Positions 22,372 through 33,947 of a DNA stretch of 64,000 bases are shown here, in pieces; the stretch's first letter is position 1, and each line of letters begins with the position of its first letter. The notes below the pieces were generated by a model, which saw only the letters and a program-made list of their open reading frames with translations, ran no database searches and was not told the origin of the DNA. Source of the stretch: Ampullaceana balthica (lineage: Eukaryota > Mollusca > Gastropoda > Lymnaeidae); contig CALYLW010001219.1 in the NCBI GenBank assembly GCA_944989445.1, positions 88,501 to 152,500 of the forward strand, given 5' to 3'. Made by a program: the position numbers and the translations under genes.

Positions 22372-23300
22372 CCACCAGACATTGCCAAAAGCTTCACGAT
22401 ACCACCAGACATTGCAATAAAATTCACGATACCACCAGACATTGCAATAAAATTCACGATACCACCAGACATTGCAATAAAATTCACGATACCACCAGAC
22501 ATTGCAATAAATTTAACGATACCACCAGACATTGCAATAAAATGCACGATACCACCAGACATTGCAATAAAATTCACGATACCACCAGACATTGCAATAA
22601 AATTCACGATACCACCAGACATTGCAATAAAATTCACGATACCACCAGACATTGCAATAAATTTAACGATACCACCAGACATTGCAATAAAATGCACGAT
22701 ACCACCAGACATTGCAATAAAATTCACGATACCACCAGACATTGCAATAAAATGCACGATACCACCAGACATTGCAATAAAATGCACGATACGACCAGAC
22801 ATTGCAATAAAATTCACGATACCACCAGACATTGCAATAAAATTCACGATACCACCAGACATAGCCCAAAACTACACGATACCACCAGACATTTGCAAAA
22901 GCTACATGATACCACCAGACATTTCCAAAATTTACACGATACCACCAGACATTGCCAAAATTTACACGATACCACCAGACATTGCAATAAACTTCACGAT
23001 ACCACCAGACCTTGCCAAAAACTACACGAGACATTGCCGAAAGCTACAAGATACCACCAGGCATTGCCAAAATCTTCATTATATCACCAGAAAATTTCCA
23101 AAACCTAATCGATACCACCAGACATTGCAAAAACCTACACGATACCACCAGAAATTGCCAAAAGCTACACGATACCACCAGACATAGCCTAAAACTACAC
23201 GATAACACCAGACATTGACAAAAGCTACACGATACCACCTGTCACAGCCAAACAATTGACGATACCACCAGACATTGCCAAAAACTACACGATACCAACC
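22372..23300 (+). repeat. 30-bp minisatellite (CCACCAGACATTGCAATAAA..)
   Basis: About 30 copies of ATTGCAATAAAATTCACGAT plus ACCACCAGAC. The 5' two-thirds is homogeneous; copies from about 22860 onward diverge (CCAAAAGCTACACGATACC). Because 30 is divisible by 3, frames are kept on both strands, giving a 286-codon plus frame (PPDIAIKFTI repeats) and a 169-codon minus frame (MSGGIVNFIA repeats). No signal peptide, splice context or independent codon signal supports expression. Confidence 0.93.
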
Positions 23301-23520
23301 ACACACACACACACATTACAAGCAACATTACTACTGCGCCAAGTGCCAGGTGACGCCTACGAATAACTCCAGGTATTGAGGGATTTTAAAAAATAAATCC
23401 ATAGGATTGTTTTCAAGCGCCAACTCGGAAATCGCACTGTTTTGTGGAATAGAATCTGTCATGGTATTTTAACATTTCAATTCCGTCTGAATTGCCCTCA
23501 TGCCACTTAAAATATTTAAA

Positions 23521-23970
23521 ACTAGATTGTACTGGGGCGCCGTGTCGCCTACGGCGCCCACTTTTGTTAGGGCGCCTACGGCGCCCACTCTTTTTAAAAG
23601 CCCAAGTAACTTATCCTTGTTTGATAAATACGAAGTATTCAACTTCCTGATATGTACACAAAGTATTTTATAATTAGCAATCCTCAAATCCTATTTTTAC
23701 ATCGTTCCCTTTTCCAAAATTAAAATATAAATATAAGCTAAAACAATGACGTCATGTAATATTTTATTTACAGCGCATCTTTAATTTATAATTATTTTGC
23801 ACACCTTTTGATGCACAGCTTATATTAAATATAAGCTCAAACAATGACGTCGTATAATTTTTTTACATTGCTAATCAACACACGTTTTTTAACTGCTATA
23901 GACTTTTATACATCATTCCTCAGCGTTCCACATCTAACGCGTGAGTGAGTGACTTGGACTATTATATTAT
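23521..23970 (+). mobile_element. ACTAG element with GGCGCC palindromes, copy 1
   Basis: Starts ACTAGATTGTACTGGGGCGC, contains two copies of the palindromic GGCGCCTACGGCGCCCACT, then AGCCCAAGTAACTTATCCTT, TGTACACAAAGTATTTTATA, two AACAATGACGTC blocks, and ends GTGACTTGGACTATTATATTAT. Directly abuts copy 2. No coding capacity, TIR or target duplication seen. Confidence 0.7.
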
Positions 23971-24475
23971 ACTAGGTTGCGCTGAGGCGCCGTGGCGCCT
24001 ACGGCGCCCACTTTTTTCAAATGCCCAACTAACTTATCCTTGTTTGATAAATACTTAATATTGAACATACTGAAATGTACACAAAGTATTTTATAATAGG
24101 GATTGTAGGGCGCCTACGGCGCTCACTCCAGCTGTGGGGCGCCTACGGCGCCTACCCTTTTTTGTCAAAAGCCCAAGTAACTTATCATTGTTTGATAAAT
24201 ACGAAATATTAAACTTGCTGAAATGTACACAAAGTATTTTATAATTATAAATCATCATATTATAGATGACTTTCAAAAATTAAAATATAAGCTAAAACAA
24301 TGATGTCATATAATATATATTTTTTTACAGCGCGTCTTTAATTTATAATTATTTTGCACACCTTTTTGCGCGCCTTTCCATGCACGCCTTGTATTAAAAT
24401 ATAAGCTAAAAAATGACGTCATAGCGTTCCACATCCTTCCAGCCAGCCAGCCAGTGACTTGGATTTTTATATAAT
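23971..24475 (+). mobile_element. ACTAG element with GGCGCC palindromes, copy 2
   Basis: Starts ACTAGGTTGCGCTGAGGCGC immediately after copy 1 and repeats its plan, including an internal duplication of the AAGCCCAAGTAACTTATC..ACAAAGTATTTTATAAT segment. Ends GTGACTTGGATTTTTATATAAT. Back-to-back insertion or tandem replication is implied. Confidence 0.7.
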
Positions 24476-25925
24476 TGTATGTATATTGTTTATTTTAATC
24501 TAAAGAGATCGGGATTTTGCCACGCTTTCAGATTTCGATTGAATTACATCATAAGACATCCATTTTCATTGCAGACTGCAGAGAGCTTATAATCCATGCA
24601 CTTGGCGAGTCCCATTCACGTGTGTTACAGCTTTTTGTTGTTGTTGTTCTAGCTTTTTGGAGCTGAATAATATTATAAATAATTGATATTTTTTTAATGC
24701 GTGAAGAATTTATGTCGGCAATGCTGCATTTGTGTTACAAAAAATGTATGTTGTTCGCTGAGAATCTCCAGTAATTATTTGACAATCTCTTTCGGGGTCG
24801 AGTTTACACTCTAATTAAGACCCGGCTCAACTTATCGCAGGCGAGCCTCATCGAGCGAACATCGCCACTGAAAAAAACAATCAAAACGATTACACTTGTA
24901 AATGGTGTTGGATATCCGGCTGAAATTTCTTTACAATTCATAGTGTTGAGGACATCGGAGCTTTATCCCATATTCTCCACTCGGCATATTTCAGTACTTG
25001 TCATAAAGCTTTAAGCGCAGGGACGCAATTAAATCTCTGCACCAAATACTCGCACAAACACATCTTCAAAATAATTTCCCCAAAACGTCACCAATACGGA
25101 CTAAAAACCAAAGGCCTCACCTAACAATGCGGTAATCTCCACACCCAATACGCTCATTGAAAAAATCATCGTTAGAGTGTAAATACGTTGGTTTAAAAAA
25201 CAACAACAACACTTTAGGGCTGACGTCTTTAAATAGCTGGGAACTCAGCTGGGCTGTTGAGCAAAAAAAGTTGTAATGCATAGATTGATTTTTTTTAAAA
25301 AAAGAGAGGAACTTCGGACATGAAACCCCCCACCCCCCAAAAAAAATAAAAAAAATAAAATAAAATCAAAGCACAACTGAAGAAATAAACAGAACTTCAC
25401 GCGCATTTCCCTTGAGCCCTACATAATGGGGTGGAGCTAAAAAGGGAGGGGGGGGTAACCTTTATGTTTCAAGTCAAAGGCTTGCGTGAATGGTTCTTAC
25501 TGTTTAGGTATCAATATATCTTTTTTTTTGTTCGTTCCCTTAGTGATTTGTCTACTCCTTGCAGACTCAATTACCTCCCATTACATCTTTATCTATGTAT
25601 TTTTAAAGTGATATCGCAGATAAACCATCCAATGGTTACAAACTCCACGATTCACTCAGAAGTCCTTATTTTATCTCGGGCTTTAATGTAAAAGATAATT
25701 TTACAACAGATAGCTAAACAACCTTGAAGTTCTTGAAGTTTTACCAAAACTGATGGAATTTATCACTTGTAAGTTGTTTATTGCCATTTCTAAAAGAATT
25801 TTCAAAAAAAAATAATAATCAGAAATAGATGCTTGCATCGCTGGACCTGGATGAGATATTATGGATTGCATTCAATTAAATTTTTTTTTAAATTGCGAAT
25901 TAAAAAAAAATTAAAATCAGTGAAA
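24476..25925. other. Unique sequence, no gene or repeat
   Basis: One of the few repeat-free stretches of more than 1 kb in the intron. 24500-25050 is balanced in composition. No Ig or other domain is readable. A polypurine/poly-A patch lies at 25320-25375. It could contain intronic regulatory sequence, but there is no direct evidence. Confidence 0.45.
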
Positions 25926-26064
25926 AACATAAGTGTTAGACATTACGTCATTTGTTTCTTTTGCGAACTCTTCAAACTGGTCCTCCTTAAGAGCTCTTAA
26001 GGAGAACCAGTAGAACCAGTTTGAAGAGTTCGCAAAAAATGACGTAATGTCTAACACTTATGTT
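25926..26064. repeat. Long inverted repeat (hairpin, ~65-bp arms)
   Basis: The left arm reads AACATAAGTGTTAGACATTA through GCGAACTCTTCAAACTGG to CCTTAAGAGCTC. The right arm is its complement with an extra ACCAGTAG. The centre CCTTAAGAGCTCTTAAGG is a perfect 18-bp palindrome. A third, direct copy, TGTTAGACAATACGTCATTT, follows at 26061-26080. It abuts the element at 26083. Confidence 0.9.
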
Positions 26065-26082
26065 AGACAATACGTCATTTTT

Positions 26083-26480
26083 AAATCCCTTATATTAACT
26101 TCACCGGCGTCTCTCTCTGTCTGTCGTCATCATCTCTGTCTTGGGCGGGCGGAAAAATAAAAGTAAAAAATGACCCACTTCCCGTAATCAGATCAAGCTG
26201 AAATTTGGCACACGGACCCGTCTCAACTAAAAATGCATCGTATCAAAATTTCAGATCGATCGAACGTACCGTAATTAAATTAATGCATTTTTAGTTTATC
26301 CTTATATGAGGTATGTAATTCAAATTCACTGTTTGTTATTGTTTTTTTTCCACGTGAAAGTTTGAGTTGACGCGTTGAGGAGATTCATCGACGTACCCGC
26401 GTGCTTTTGTTTACATTTTACGTGTCACGCTGAGCTCGGTCAAGCGAATCGGTGACCAGACTTTTCCCCTCTCCCCTAGA
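26083..26480 (+). mobile_element. Isolated single copy of the 7088-10256 array element
   Basis: Starts AAATCCCTTATATTAACTTC and follows the array unit block for block (GGGCGGGCGGAAAAATAAAA, AGCTGAAATTTGGCACACGG, AAAATTTCAGATCGATCG, TACCGTAATTAAATTAATGC, CACGTGAAAG) to about 26480. The GGGATTTATAG segment is absent. It lies immediately after a long hairpin. Confidence 0.7.
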
Positions 26481-27142
26481 AAGTGCCTTTCAGGTAAGGC
26501 TGCGCTGTGACCAGATCTTTCATTAATTTTTTTTTAAACGGCCTCTCCCTAAAGTAGTTCAAGCAAAAGATTGAAATAAATAAAACAGCAAAGATCGACC
26601 GACGACGTGGAAGCCACCAGTTTTGTTTTTATTCATTACAAATAAGAAAAAAATATGGTGATTTTTCCGATTGATCGCTTCCATTTGAAGTTCAGCTGGC
26701 AGCCCATCAACAAAACAATCAAACGACGTTTTTTTTGGGATGAGTCTTATTTTTGTTGCAGCGGCATGTCGAGAAGAATGTTCTGAAAACGTCTCTCGAA
26801 AAATTCTTGAACAAACTCGCTTTGGCTTTGGCATCTCTTTAACGTAAATTCTTTTTTTTATTAGATTTTTTTTACAACGAAACAACTGAGAGCTACACAA
26901 AAAAAGTTTTTAAAAATGTATTTATTTAAACAGTTTTTTTTAAACTTGTGAAATACCTCCACATTGGGGAAAAGTTCTGAAGTAAGCTTGGTTTCAACTT
27001 GCAATATGATATTCCATTTCTTCAGTGTTTGGTCAAAATTTACACAAGAAAAATAACACAAGCGTAATTTGCCGTTTCTGTGTACAACGAGTGGACGGCT
27101 CTTTTCAGTGAATAAAAAACAAAATTTTTTAGTTATATAATA
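26481..27142. other. No gene; unsupported minus-strand frame
   Basis: A 113-codon minus frame at 26559-26900 has no recognised domain and runs through AT-rich sequence with poly-T. It is treated as chance. Confidence 0.45.
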
Positions 27143-27439
27143 CAGTGCTTCTCAAACTTTTTAGTATGGCGGACGGGCAGGAATTTTTCAATTGCACAAG
27201 GGACCCTGTATTTTCCCTGTACTGACGTGGTAGCGAAATGTACTTTATTCTATTGTATCTGTTTCATTTTATGTGATTATTGCCGAAAAATTGAGATGCC
27301 CTTTAGGTTTAGTAATAATGGTTGCAAATGGAGGATTATAATTATATTTCTCTGTCCTTTCTTGACAACTTCTGCGGACCGGCAGCGGATGTCCCACAGA
27401 CCGGCATCGGTCCGCGGACCACCACTTTGAGAAGCACTG
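27143..27439 (+). mobile_element. hAT-like MITE, CAGTGCTTCTCAAA family, perfect 8-bp TSD
   Basis: Ends CAGTGCTTCTCAAACTTTTT and ACCACTTTGAGAAGCACTG are inverted repeats. The flanking duplication ATATAATA is perfect (27135-27142 and 27440-27447). The 297-bp interior has a GGTCCGCGGACC-type segment near the 3' end, also seen in the copy at 47981-48283. A partial copy starts at 54136. Confidence 0.88.
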
Positions 27440-28227
27440 ATATAATACATTGACTAAACCATTGACAAAACGCCATTACAAAACCGACCCTAATTAGCCT
27501 CAAGCGTGATATAATGTCAGTCGGGATTATAACATCAATCGGCTTAAAGTTCTAGTAACCGTTGTGGCAGAAGCCAAAGAAGTTACTAAATTTCACCGTT
27601 GAAGCCGCATGTCTAACTAAACTGAAAGTCATTGTCGCACGCTTTCTAACTAATGCCGTTAAAACACCTTGAAATAGAGCGAAGACATCCTCAAATTACA
27701 AGTTTGAACTTATGAGCTACAATGAACGACTAGTTATTATTGATAATTAAAACTAAATAATTATTGTTAAAAGATAGACAAATCGCCAAGAAATTCATTC
27801 TCTTACGTCCTTTAAAATGCCATTTTCTCTTCTTTGAGAATTCTTAATTAAAATTTTTTTTTAAATGAAAAATAAAAGTTTTAGAGTCTGATGTTTTAGG
27901 TGTTATCTAGAACTGATTCAATGACTCCGAGACTCAACGTCTCAAGGCCTTATAACACGCGCGTCACAATACATGCTCAGCCCGAAAATTGAAAGGAAAT
28001 ATTTAACTAAAATCCAGAGAAAACAGAATCACCCCCCCCCCTTTTTTTTTCTCTCGGCACCCCTGTCCCAGACTTTATTTGAAACTTTTTGTGAGGCCTC
28101 AGGGGTCCTTAATCCTTTTAATCATGGGTCGGGGAATTGTCTCTCAGACAATCGCGGGGGTGGGGGTGGGGTGGGGAGGGAAAAGTGGAAGTCGGTTCAG
28201 TGTCAAAGTGTGACGGGGGATGGGCGG
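27440..28227. other. No gene; unique AT-rich sequence and a poly-C/poly-G tract
   Basis: Unique sequence to about 28020, then poly-C/poly-T (28030-28050) and GGGGGTGGGGGTGGGG-rich DNA just before the 50-bp satellite. Confidence 0.5.
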
Positions 28228-31200
28228 CATCTATCACACTCATTTGAGCCCTGTGGACCAACTCGGGCCATCCCAGGCATCTATCACACTCATTTGAGCC
28301 ATGTGGGCCAACTGGGGCCATCCCAGGCATCTATCACACTTATTTGAGCCCTGTGGGCCAACTCGGGCCATCCCAGGCATCTATCACACTCATTTGAGCC
28401 CTGTGGGCCAACTGGGGCCACCCCAGGCATCTATCACACTCATTTGAGCCCTGTGGGCCAACTGGGGCCACCCCAGGCATCTATCACACTCATTTGAGCC
28501 CTGTGGACCAACTGGGGCCATCCCAGGCATCTATCACACTCATTTGAGCCATGTGGACCAACTCGGGCCATCCCAGGCATCTATCACACTCATTTGAGCC
28601 CTGTGGGCCAACTCGGGCCATCCCAGGCATCTATCACACTCATTTGAGCCATGTGGACCAACTCGGGCCATCCCAGGCATCTATCACACTCATTTGAGCC
28701 CTGTGGGCCAACTCGGGCCATCCCAGGCATCTATCACACTCATTTGAGCCCTGTGGACCAACTCGGGCCATCCCAGGCATCTATCACACTCATTTGAGCC
28801 CTGTGGACCAACTCGGGCCATCCCAGGCATCTATCACACTCATTTGAGCCCTGTGGACCAACTCGGGCCATCCCAGGCATCTATCACACTCATTTGAGCC
28901 ATGTGGACCAACTCGGGCCATCCCAGGCATCTATCACACTCATTTGAGCCCTGTGGGCCAACTGGGGCCATCCCAGGCATCTATCACACTCATTTGAGCC
29001 CTGTGGACCAACTCGGGCCATCCCAGGCATCTATCACACTCATTTGAGCCCTGTGGGCCAACTGGGGCCATCCCAGGCATCTATCACACTCATTTGAGCC
29101 CTGTGGGCCAACTGGGGCCACCCCAGGCATCTACCACACTCATTTGAGCCCTGTGGGCCAACTGGGGCCACCCCAGGCATCTATCACACTCATTTGAGCC
29201 CTGTGGACCAACTGGGGCCATCCCAGGCATCTATCACACTCATTTGAGCCATGTGGACCAACTCGGGCCATCCCAGGCATCTATCACACTCATTTGAGCC
29301 CTGTGGGCCAACTCGGGCCATCCCAGGCATCTATCACACTCATTTGAGCCATGTGGACTGCCTCGGGCCATCCCAGGCATCTATCACACTCATTTGAGCC
29401 CTGTGGGCCAACTCGGGCCATCCCAGGCATCTATCACACTCATTTGAGCCCTGTGGACCAACTCGGGCCATCCCAGGCATCTATCACACTCATTTGAGCC
29501 CTGTGGACCAACTCGGGCCATCCCAGGCATCTATCACACTCATTTGAGCTCTGTGGACCAACTCGGGCCATCCCAGGCATCTATCACACTCATTTGAGCC
29601 CTGTGGACCAACTCGGGCCATCCCAGGCATCTATCACACTCATTTGAGCCATGTGGACCAACTCGGGCCATCCCAGGCATCTATCACACTCATTTGAGCC
29701 CTGTGGGCCAACTGGGGCCATCCCAGGCATCTATCACACTCATTTGAGCCCTGTGGACCAACTCGGGCCATCCCAGGCATCTATCACACTCATTTGAGCC
29801 CTGTGGGCCAACTGGGGCCATCCCAGGCATCTATCACACTCATTTGAGCCCTGTGGGCCAACTGGGGCCATCCCAGGCATCTATCACACTCATTTGAGCC
29901 CTGTGGGCCAACTGGGGCCATCCCAGGCATCTATCACACTCATTTGAGCCCTGTGGACCAACTCGGGCCATCCCAGGCATCTATCACACTCATTTGAGCC
30001 CTGTGGGCCAACTGTGGACATACCAGGCATCTATCACACTCATTTGAGCCCTGTGGACCAACTGGGGCCACCCCAGGCATCTATCACACTCATTTGAGCC
30101 ATTTGGACCAACTGGGGCCACCCCAGGCATCTATCACACTCATTTGAGCCCTGGGGGCCAACTCGGGCCACCCCAGGCATCTATCACACTCATTTGAGCC
30201 CAGTGGGCCAACTCGGGCCACCCCAGGCATCTATCACACTCATTTGAGCCCTGTGGGCCACCTCGGGCCATCCCAGGCATCTATCACACTCATTTGAGCC
30301 ATGTGGACCAACTGGGGCCACCCCAGGCATTTATCACACTCATTTGAGCCATGTGGACCAACTGGGGCCACCCCAGGCATCTATCACACTCATTTGAGCC
30401 CTTTGGGCCAACTTGGGCCACCCCAGGCATCTATCACACTCATTTGAGCCCTGTGGACCAACTGGGGCCATTCCAGGCATCTTTCACACTCATTTGAGCC
30501 CTGTGGACCAACTCGGGCCATCCCAGGCATCTATCACACTCATTTGAGCCCTGTGGACCAACTGGGGCCACCTCAGTCATCTATCACACTCATTTGAGCC
30601 CTGTGGACCAACTGGGGCCACCCCAGGCATCTATCACACTCATTTGAGCCCTGTGGACCAACTGGGGCCACCCCAGGCATCTATCACACTCATTTGAGCC
30701 ATTTGGACCAACTGGGGCCACCCCAGGCATCTATCACACTCATTTGAGCCCTGGGGGCCAACTCGGGCCACCCCAGGCATCTATCACACTCATTTGAGCC
30801 CAGTGGGCCAACTCGGGCCACCCCAGGCATCTATCACACTCATTTGAGCCCTGTGGGCCACCTCGGGCCATCCCAGGCATCTATCACACTCATTTGAGCC
30901 ATGTGGACCAACTGGGGCCACCCCAGGCATTTATCACACTCATTTGAGCCATGTGGACCAACTGGGGCCACCCCAGGCATCTATCACACTCATTTGAGCC
31001 CTTTGGGCCAACTTGGGCCACCCCAGGCATCTATCACACTCATTTGAGCCCTGTGGACCAACTGGGGCCATTCCAGGCATCTTTCACACTCATTTGAGCC
31101 CTGTGGACCAACTCGGGCCATCCCAGGCATCTATCACACTCATTTGAGCCCTGTGGACCAACTGGGGCCACCTCAGTCATCTATCACACTCATTTGAGCC

Positions 31201-31288
31201 CTGTGGACCAACTGGGGCCACCCCAGGCATCTATCACACTCATTTGAGCCCTGTGGACCAACTGGGGCCACCCCAGGCATCTATCGCA
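28228..31288 (+). repeat. 50-bp satellite, ~61 copies, with higher-order structure
   Basis: The unit is CTATCACACTCATTTGAGCC + CTGTGGGCCAACTCGGGCCA + TCCCAGGCAT, with a small set of recurring variants (ATGTGGACCA, ACTGGGGCCA, CCCCAGG). Period exactly 50 with almost no indels. 30031-30685 recurs as 30631-31285 with every variant identical in the lines compared. A 700-bp (14-unit) offset pattern links the copies starting near 28441 and 29141. Non-coding; 50 is not a multiple of 3 and no long frame exists. Confidence 0.97.
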
Positions 31289-31989
31289 TTAAGTTGAACC
31301 CACTAGTCCAACTGCGCCCCACACCCTCCAGACAGCACGTGCCGTGGAGCTGTGGAGCCAGGACTCAGAATCGAATGTGCCGCCAACACTGGATACAAAA
31401 ACAACACCGCACCGGATATTGATCCTTAATGGACGCACCCATAAGAAAAACAAGTGCATGCGTGACGGAGAATGTTTTCGAGGATCTTGACTTAAATGAC
31501 TGGATACATTCCATACTTGGTACCGTCTCGTTGATCTGCTGCGTGCGTAAACACACGCACTTACTCACATACACACGCACACACAAACACACTCATACAC
31601 ACGCCCGTACTCATACGGAAATTAAAGACAGTGAATAAAAGCAGTCCATAAATATATGTACATTTGGTCCATTTGATAAGATTAAATGTATTCACTCAAT
31701 CGTTGTTGGTGAAAAAATGTTTGGAAAAATTTATTTATCGTTTTTTTAACACGTTGGTGCTCGCTGGGGTAGCGCGCTATATAGGTTCTCAAATTATTAT
31801 TATGATCATCATCATAAGAGACAAAGTTTCCATATAACAAAGGGAAATCATAAAATGGTCGACTCCATTCTTTATAGACGCAATTTATTCAACAGACTTT
31901 ATGTCGCATCTATGATAGGCTTTATTATTTATCAGTAACCCTTAACTTTATTACTGTTAGTTTTTTTGGGTTGCGGTTGGTGGTGATAT
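31289..31989. other. No gene; (CA)n at about 31550-31605
   Basis: Unique sequence flanking the satellite with an imperfect CACACA/CATACA microsatellite and an ATT/ATC trinucleotide patch near 31790-31815. Confidence 0.5.
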
Positions 31990-32230
31990 GCAGCGGCGCA
32001 GCAGTCATGAAGCAGACAGACAACAGGCTGCCAAGTCCAGACTAAAGGCCATGAAGTATTGCGCTCAAAACCCCTCCTGATGGCGTACCAACCACTCTTG
32101 TCCGACAAGTGGTGGCAGCTTTCGGGTAAGAAAGGGGCTAATAAGGCAACCAAAGTGCATACAAGGCTGCCCTAAGCACATAGCTGTTGTTATAGGAATG
32201 GTCCTCGTCGATCACGACGGAAATCAATAG
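31990..32230 (+). pseudogene. Possible LINE C-terminal remnant
   Basis: The plus-strand translation QQAAKSRLKAMKYCAQNPS, a stop, then NHSCPTSGGSFRVRKG..HTRLP resembles the end of certain non-LTR retrotransposon proteins, which finish with a CCHH zinc-knuckle (C-P-x-C-G-..-F..H..H). Here the second Cys is Ser and a stop interrupts. Short and decayed. Confidence 0.4.
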
Positions 32231-32460
32231 TGTTAATGCACATCAAATAATGTTGTTGCGCAACTTATAGTGTTAATGCGCAACTAAAAGAGTTAATACG
32301 CAACTAATAGTGTTAATGGTTAATGCGCACCTAATAATTTTTAAGCGCACCTAATAATGTTAATGCACACCTAATAATGTTAAAGCGCACCTAATAATGT
32401 TAATGCACACCTAATAATGTTAAAGCGCACCTAATAATGTTAATGCACGCCTAATGCGCT
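32231..32460 (+). repeat. ~19-20-bp degenerate repeat (CACCTAATAATGTTAATGCG)
   Basis: About 11 copies of TAATAATGTTAATGCGCACC-like units with GCACACC/GCGCACC alternation at 32345-32450, suggesting a roughly 38-40-bp dimer. Confidence 0.8.
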
Positions 32461-32968
32461 TGAGGTATTTACAAGCGCAGATCACCCATCTCTTAAAGGG
32501 ATGTGACTTTGACTGAATGATTGTGTGTCCTACAGAAACATACATTTCACCAATGTCCTTTACTTTTATATTACCAGCAAAGCTCTCGTCGGCTCATGAA
32601 CGCCATAAAGGCGACTGACATCACTTAAAATAGATATCACGTGGTTGGGCATTACGCAAAGTTAACCCCCTCCCCCCCCCCGGGCCCCTTCACTTATTTT
32701 TATTACGCCAAGGTTGGTCCGAGTCATTGGTCATCTCATTTTTCAACTTATTGATTCCATTTAGCTGTAATCCATTTTGATGTTGTCACGTTTTGCATCC
32801 TTCCCCGCAGTGACGTAGCAGGTTGTAGTGACACATTTAAATGTTTTACCCGTGTTATTTGAATATTAAATTAGATTTTTTAAAAAAAAGTGGGCAATGC
32901 AAAAAGATGCTATTTAAAAAGAATGATGAAGAACCACCTTGCACTTAACTGCGCAACGTGACACGCAC
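32461..32968. other. No gene seen
   Basis: Unique sequence with a poly-C tract near 32668-32682. Confidence 0.5.
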
Positions 32969-33135
32969 CAATGTTCCCTCTAATGTTCTTTGGTCCGTGT
33001 GCAAAGTAAGAAAAAAAATTCGTGCTGCAAAGTTGCACAGCATCCATTTTTGTGCAATATTTTACCAAATCTATGCGCGGCGTCGGTCAGATATCAGCGG
33101 GACTGGGCAGCCGCGCAGCTTAAAAGGGAACATTG
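32969..33135 (+). mobile_element. hAT-like MITE, CAATGTTCCCTC family
   Basis: Ends CAATGTTCCCTCTAATG and TTAAAAGGGAACATTG. Flanks ACACGCAC (32961-32968) and ACGCGCAC (33136-33143) match 7/8. The interior shares GTGTGCAAAG, AAAGTTGCACAGCATCCATT and GCGCGGCGTCGGTCAGATAT with the 13235 copy. Confidence 0.85.
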
Positions 33136-33947
33136 ACGCGCACTCATTCACTGCTCCTTCAGTCACCCGCCTGATAACAAACAAACGATTCCCAATAACC
33201 AACCCCCCAAATCTAAAAAAAGATGTTGTTGACCTGCTTTGATTCAATGAGTAATATATCGAATAGAATGAGACTGCGATAAATAAAATACAAGATTTAC
33301 AAATGAATTGTGGGATCAAAGCAAGAAATTAAACCTTTGCTTATTGGCTAATGACTAATACACAAGCAGACGTTTCGGGTAATGCCATCATCAGTACAAA
33401 TAACTCAACAAAAGTATTAACAACTATTACATTATATAATACGTACTATACCATGGAGAAATAATAATTAAGCAAAGAATTTAAAAAAAACCACACACAC
33501 ACAGAAACGAAAAGAAGAAAGATGGGCACAATGACGTAACAAAAAAGACAGGATATAAGAAGAGGAAACAAGTATCAAAAGTTCTTGTTAAAACAACTAG
33601 GAAAAAAAAAGATTCTAAAGTTAATGTACTTTGATTCAATGTGCGACGGTCCTGGAAGTAGTTTTTTTGGTTTGTTTGTTTTTTGATATTCTCCAAACAT
33701 TGAAATGACAATATTTTACACGCACTACGCGGAGAGGCCGTTCAAGGTTTAGTTCATGAATAATGCGAGCTACTTTTCGAAAGAGATAACATCAATAGAA
33801 AAAGCGCAAACATGTTACAACAGCAACTTGGGTAATCTTAAAATTCGGTGGCAAGTATGTGAGACTTGCGTAGTAGAGGGAGGCAATACTACACTTAAAA
33901 TAAACAAAACGGGAGGCAATCGTCAATATTGCCACGCCAAGCAACAG
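33136..33947. other. No gene; possible TE fragment at about 33340-33420
   Basis: Contains AAGCAGACGTTTCGGGTAAT..CATCATCAGT, a motif that often marks ends of old retroelements, but without a matching copy here. The rest is AT-rich. Confidence 0.4.

Noticed and set aside
22327..23187. 286-codon repetitive reading frame (PPDIAIKFTI)
   Set aside because: Produced by a 30-bp minisatellite; the opposite strand is equally open and decay of units is not codon-biased.
26559..26900. 113-codon minus frame
   Set aside because: No domain, ends in AT-rich poly-T sequence, codon content looks random.
28228..31288. CRISPR-like array of regular repeats
   Set aside because: Direct 50-bp tandem monomers without unique spacers, in animal DNA; a satellite, not CRISPR.
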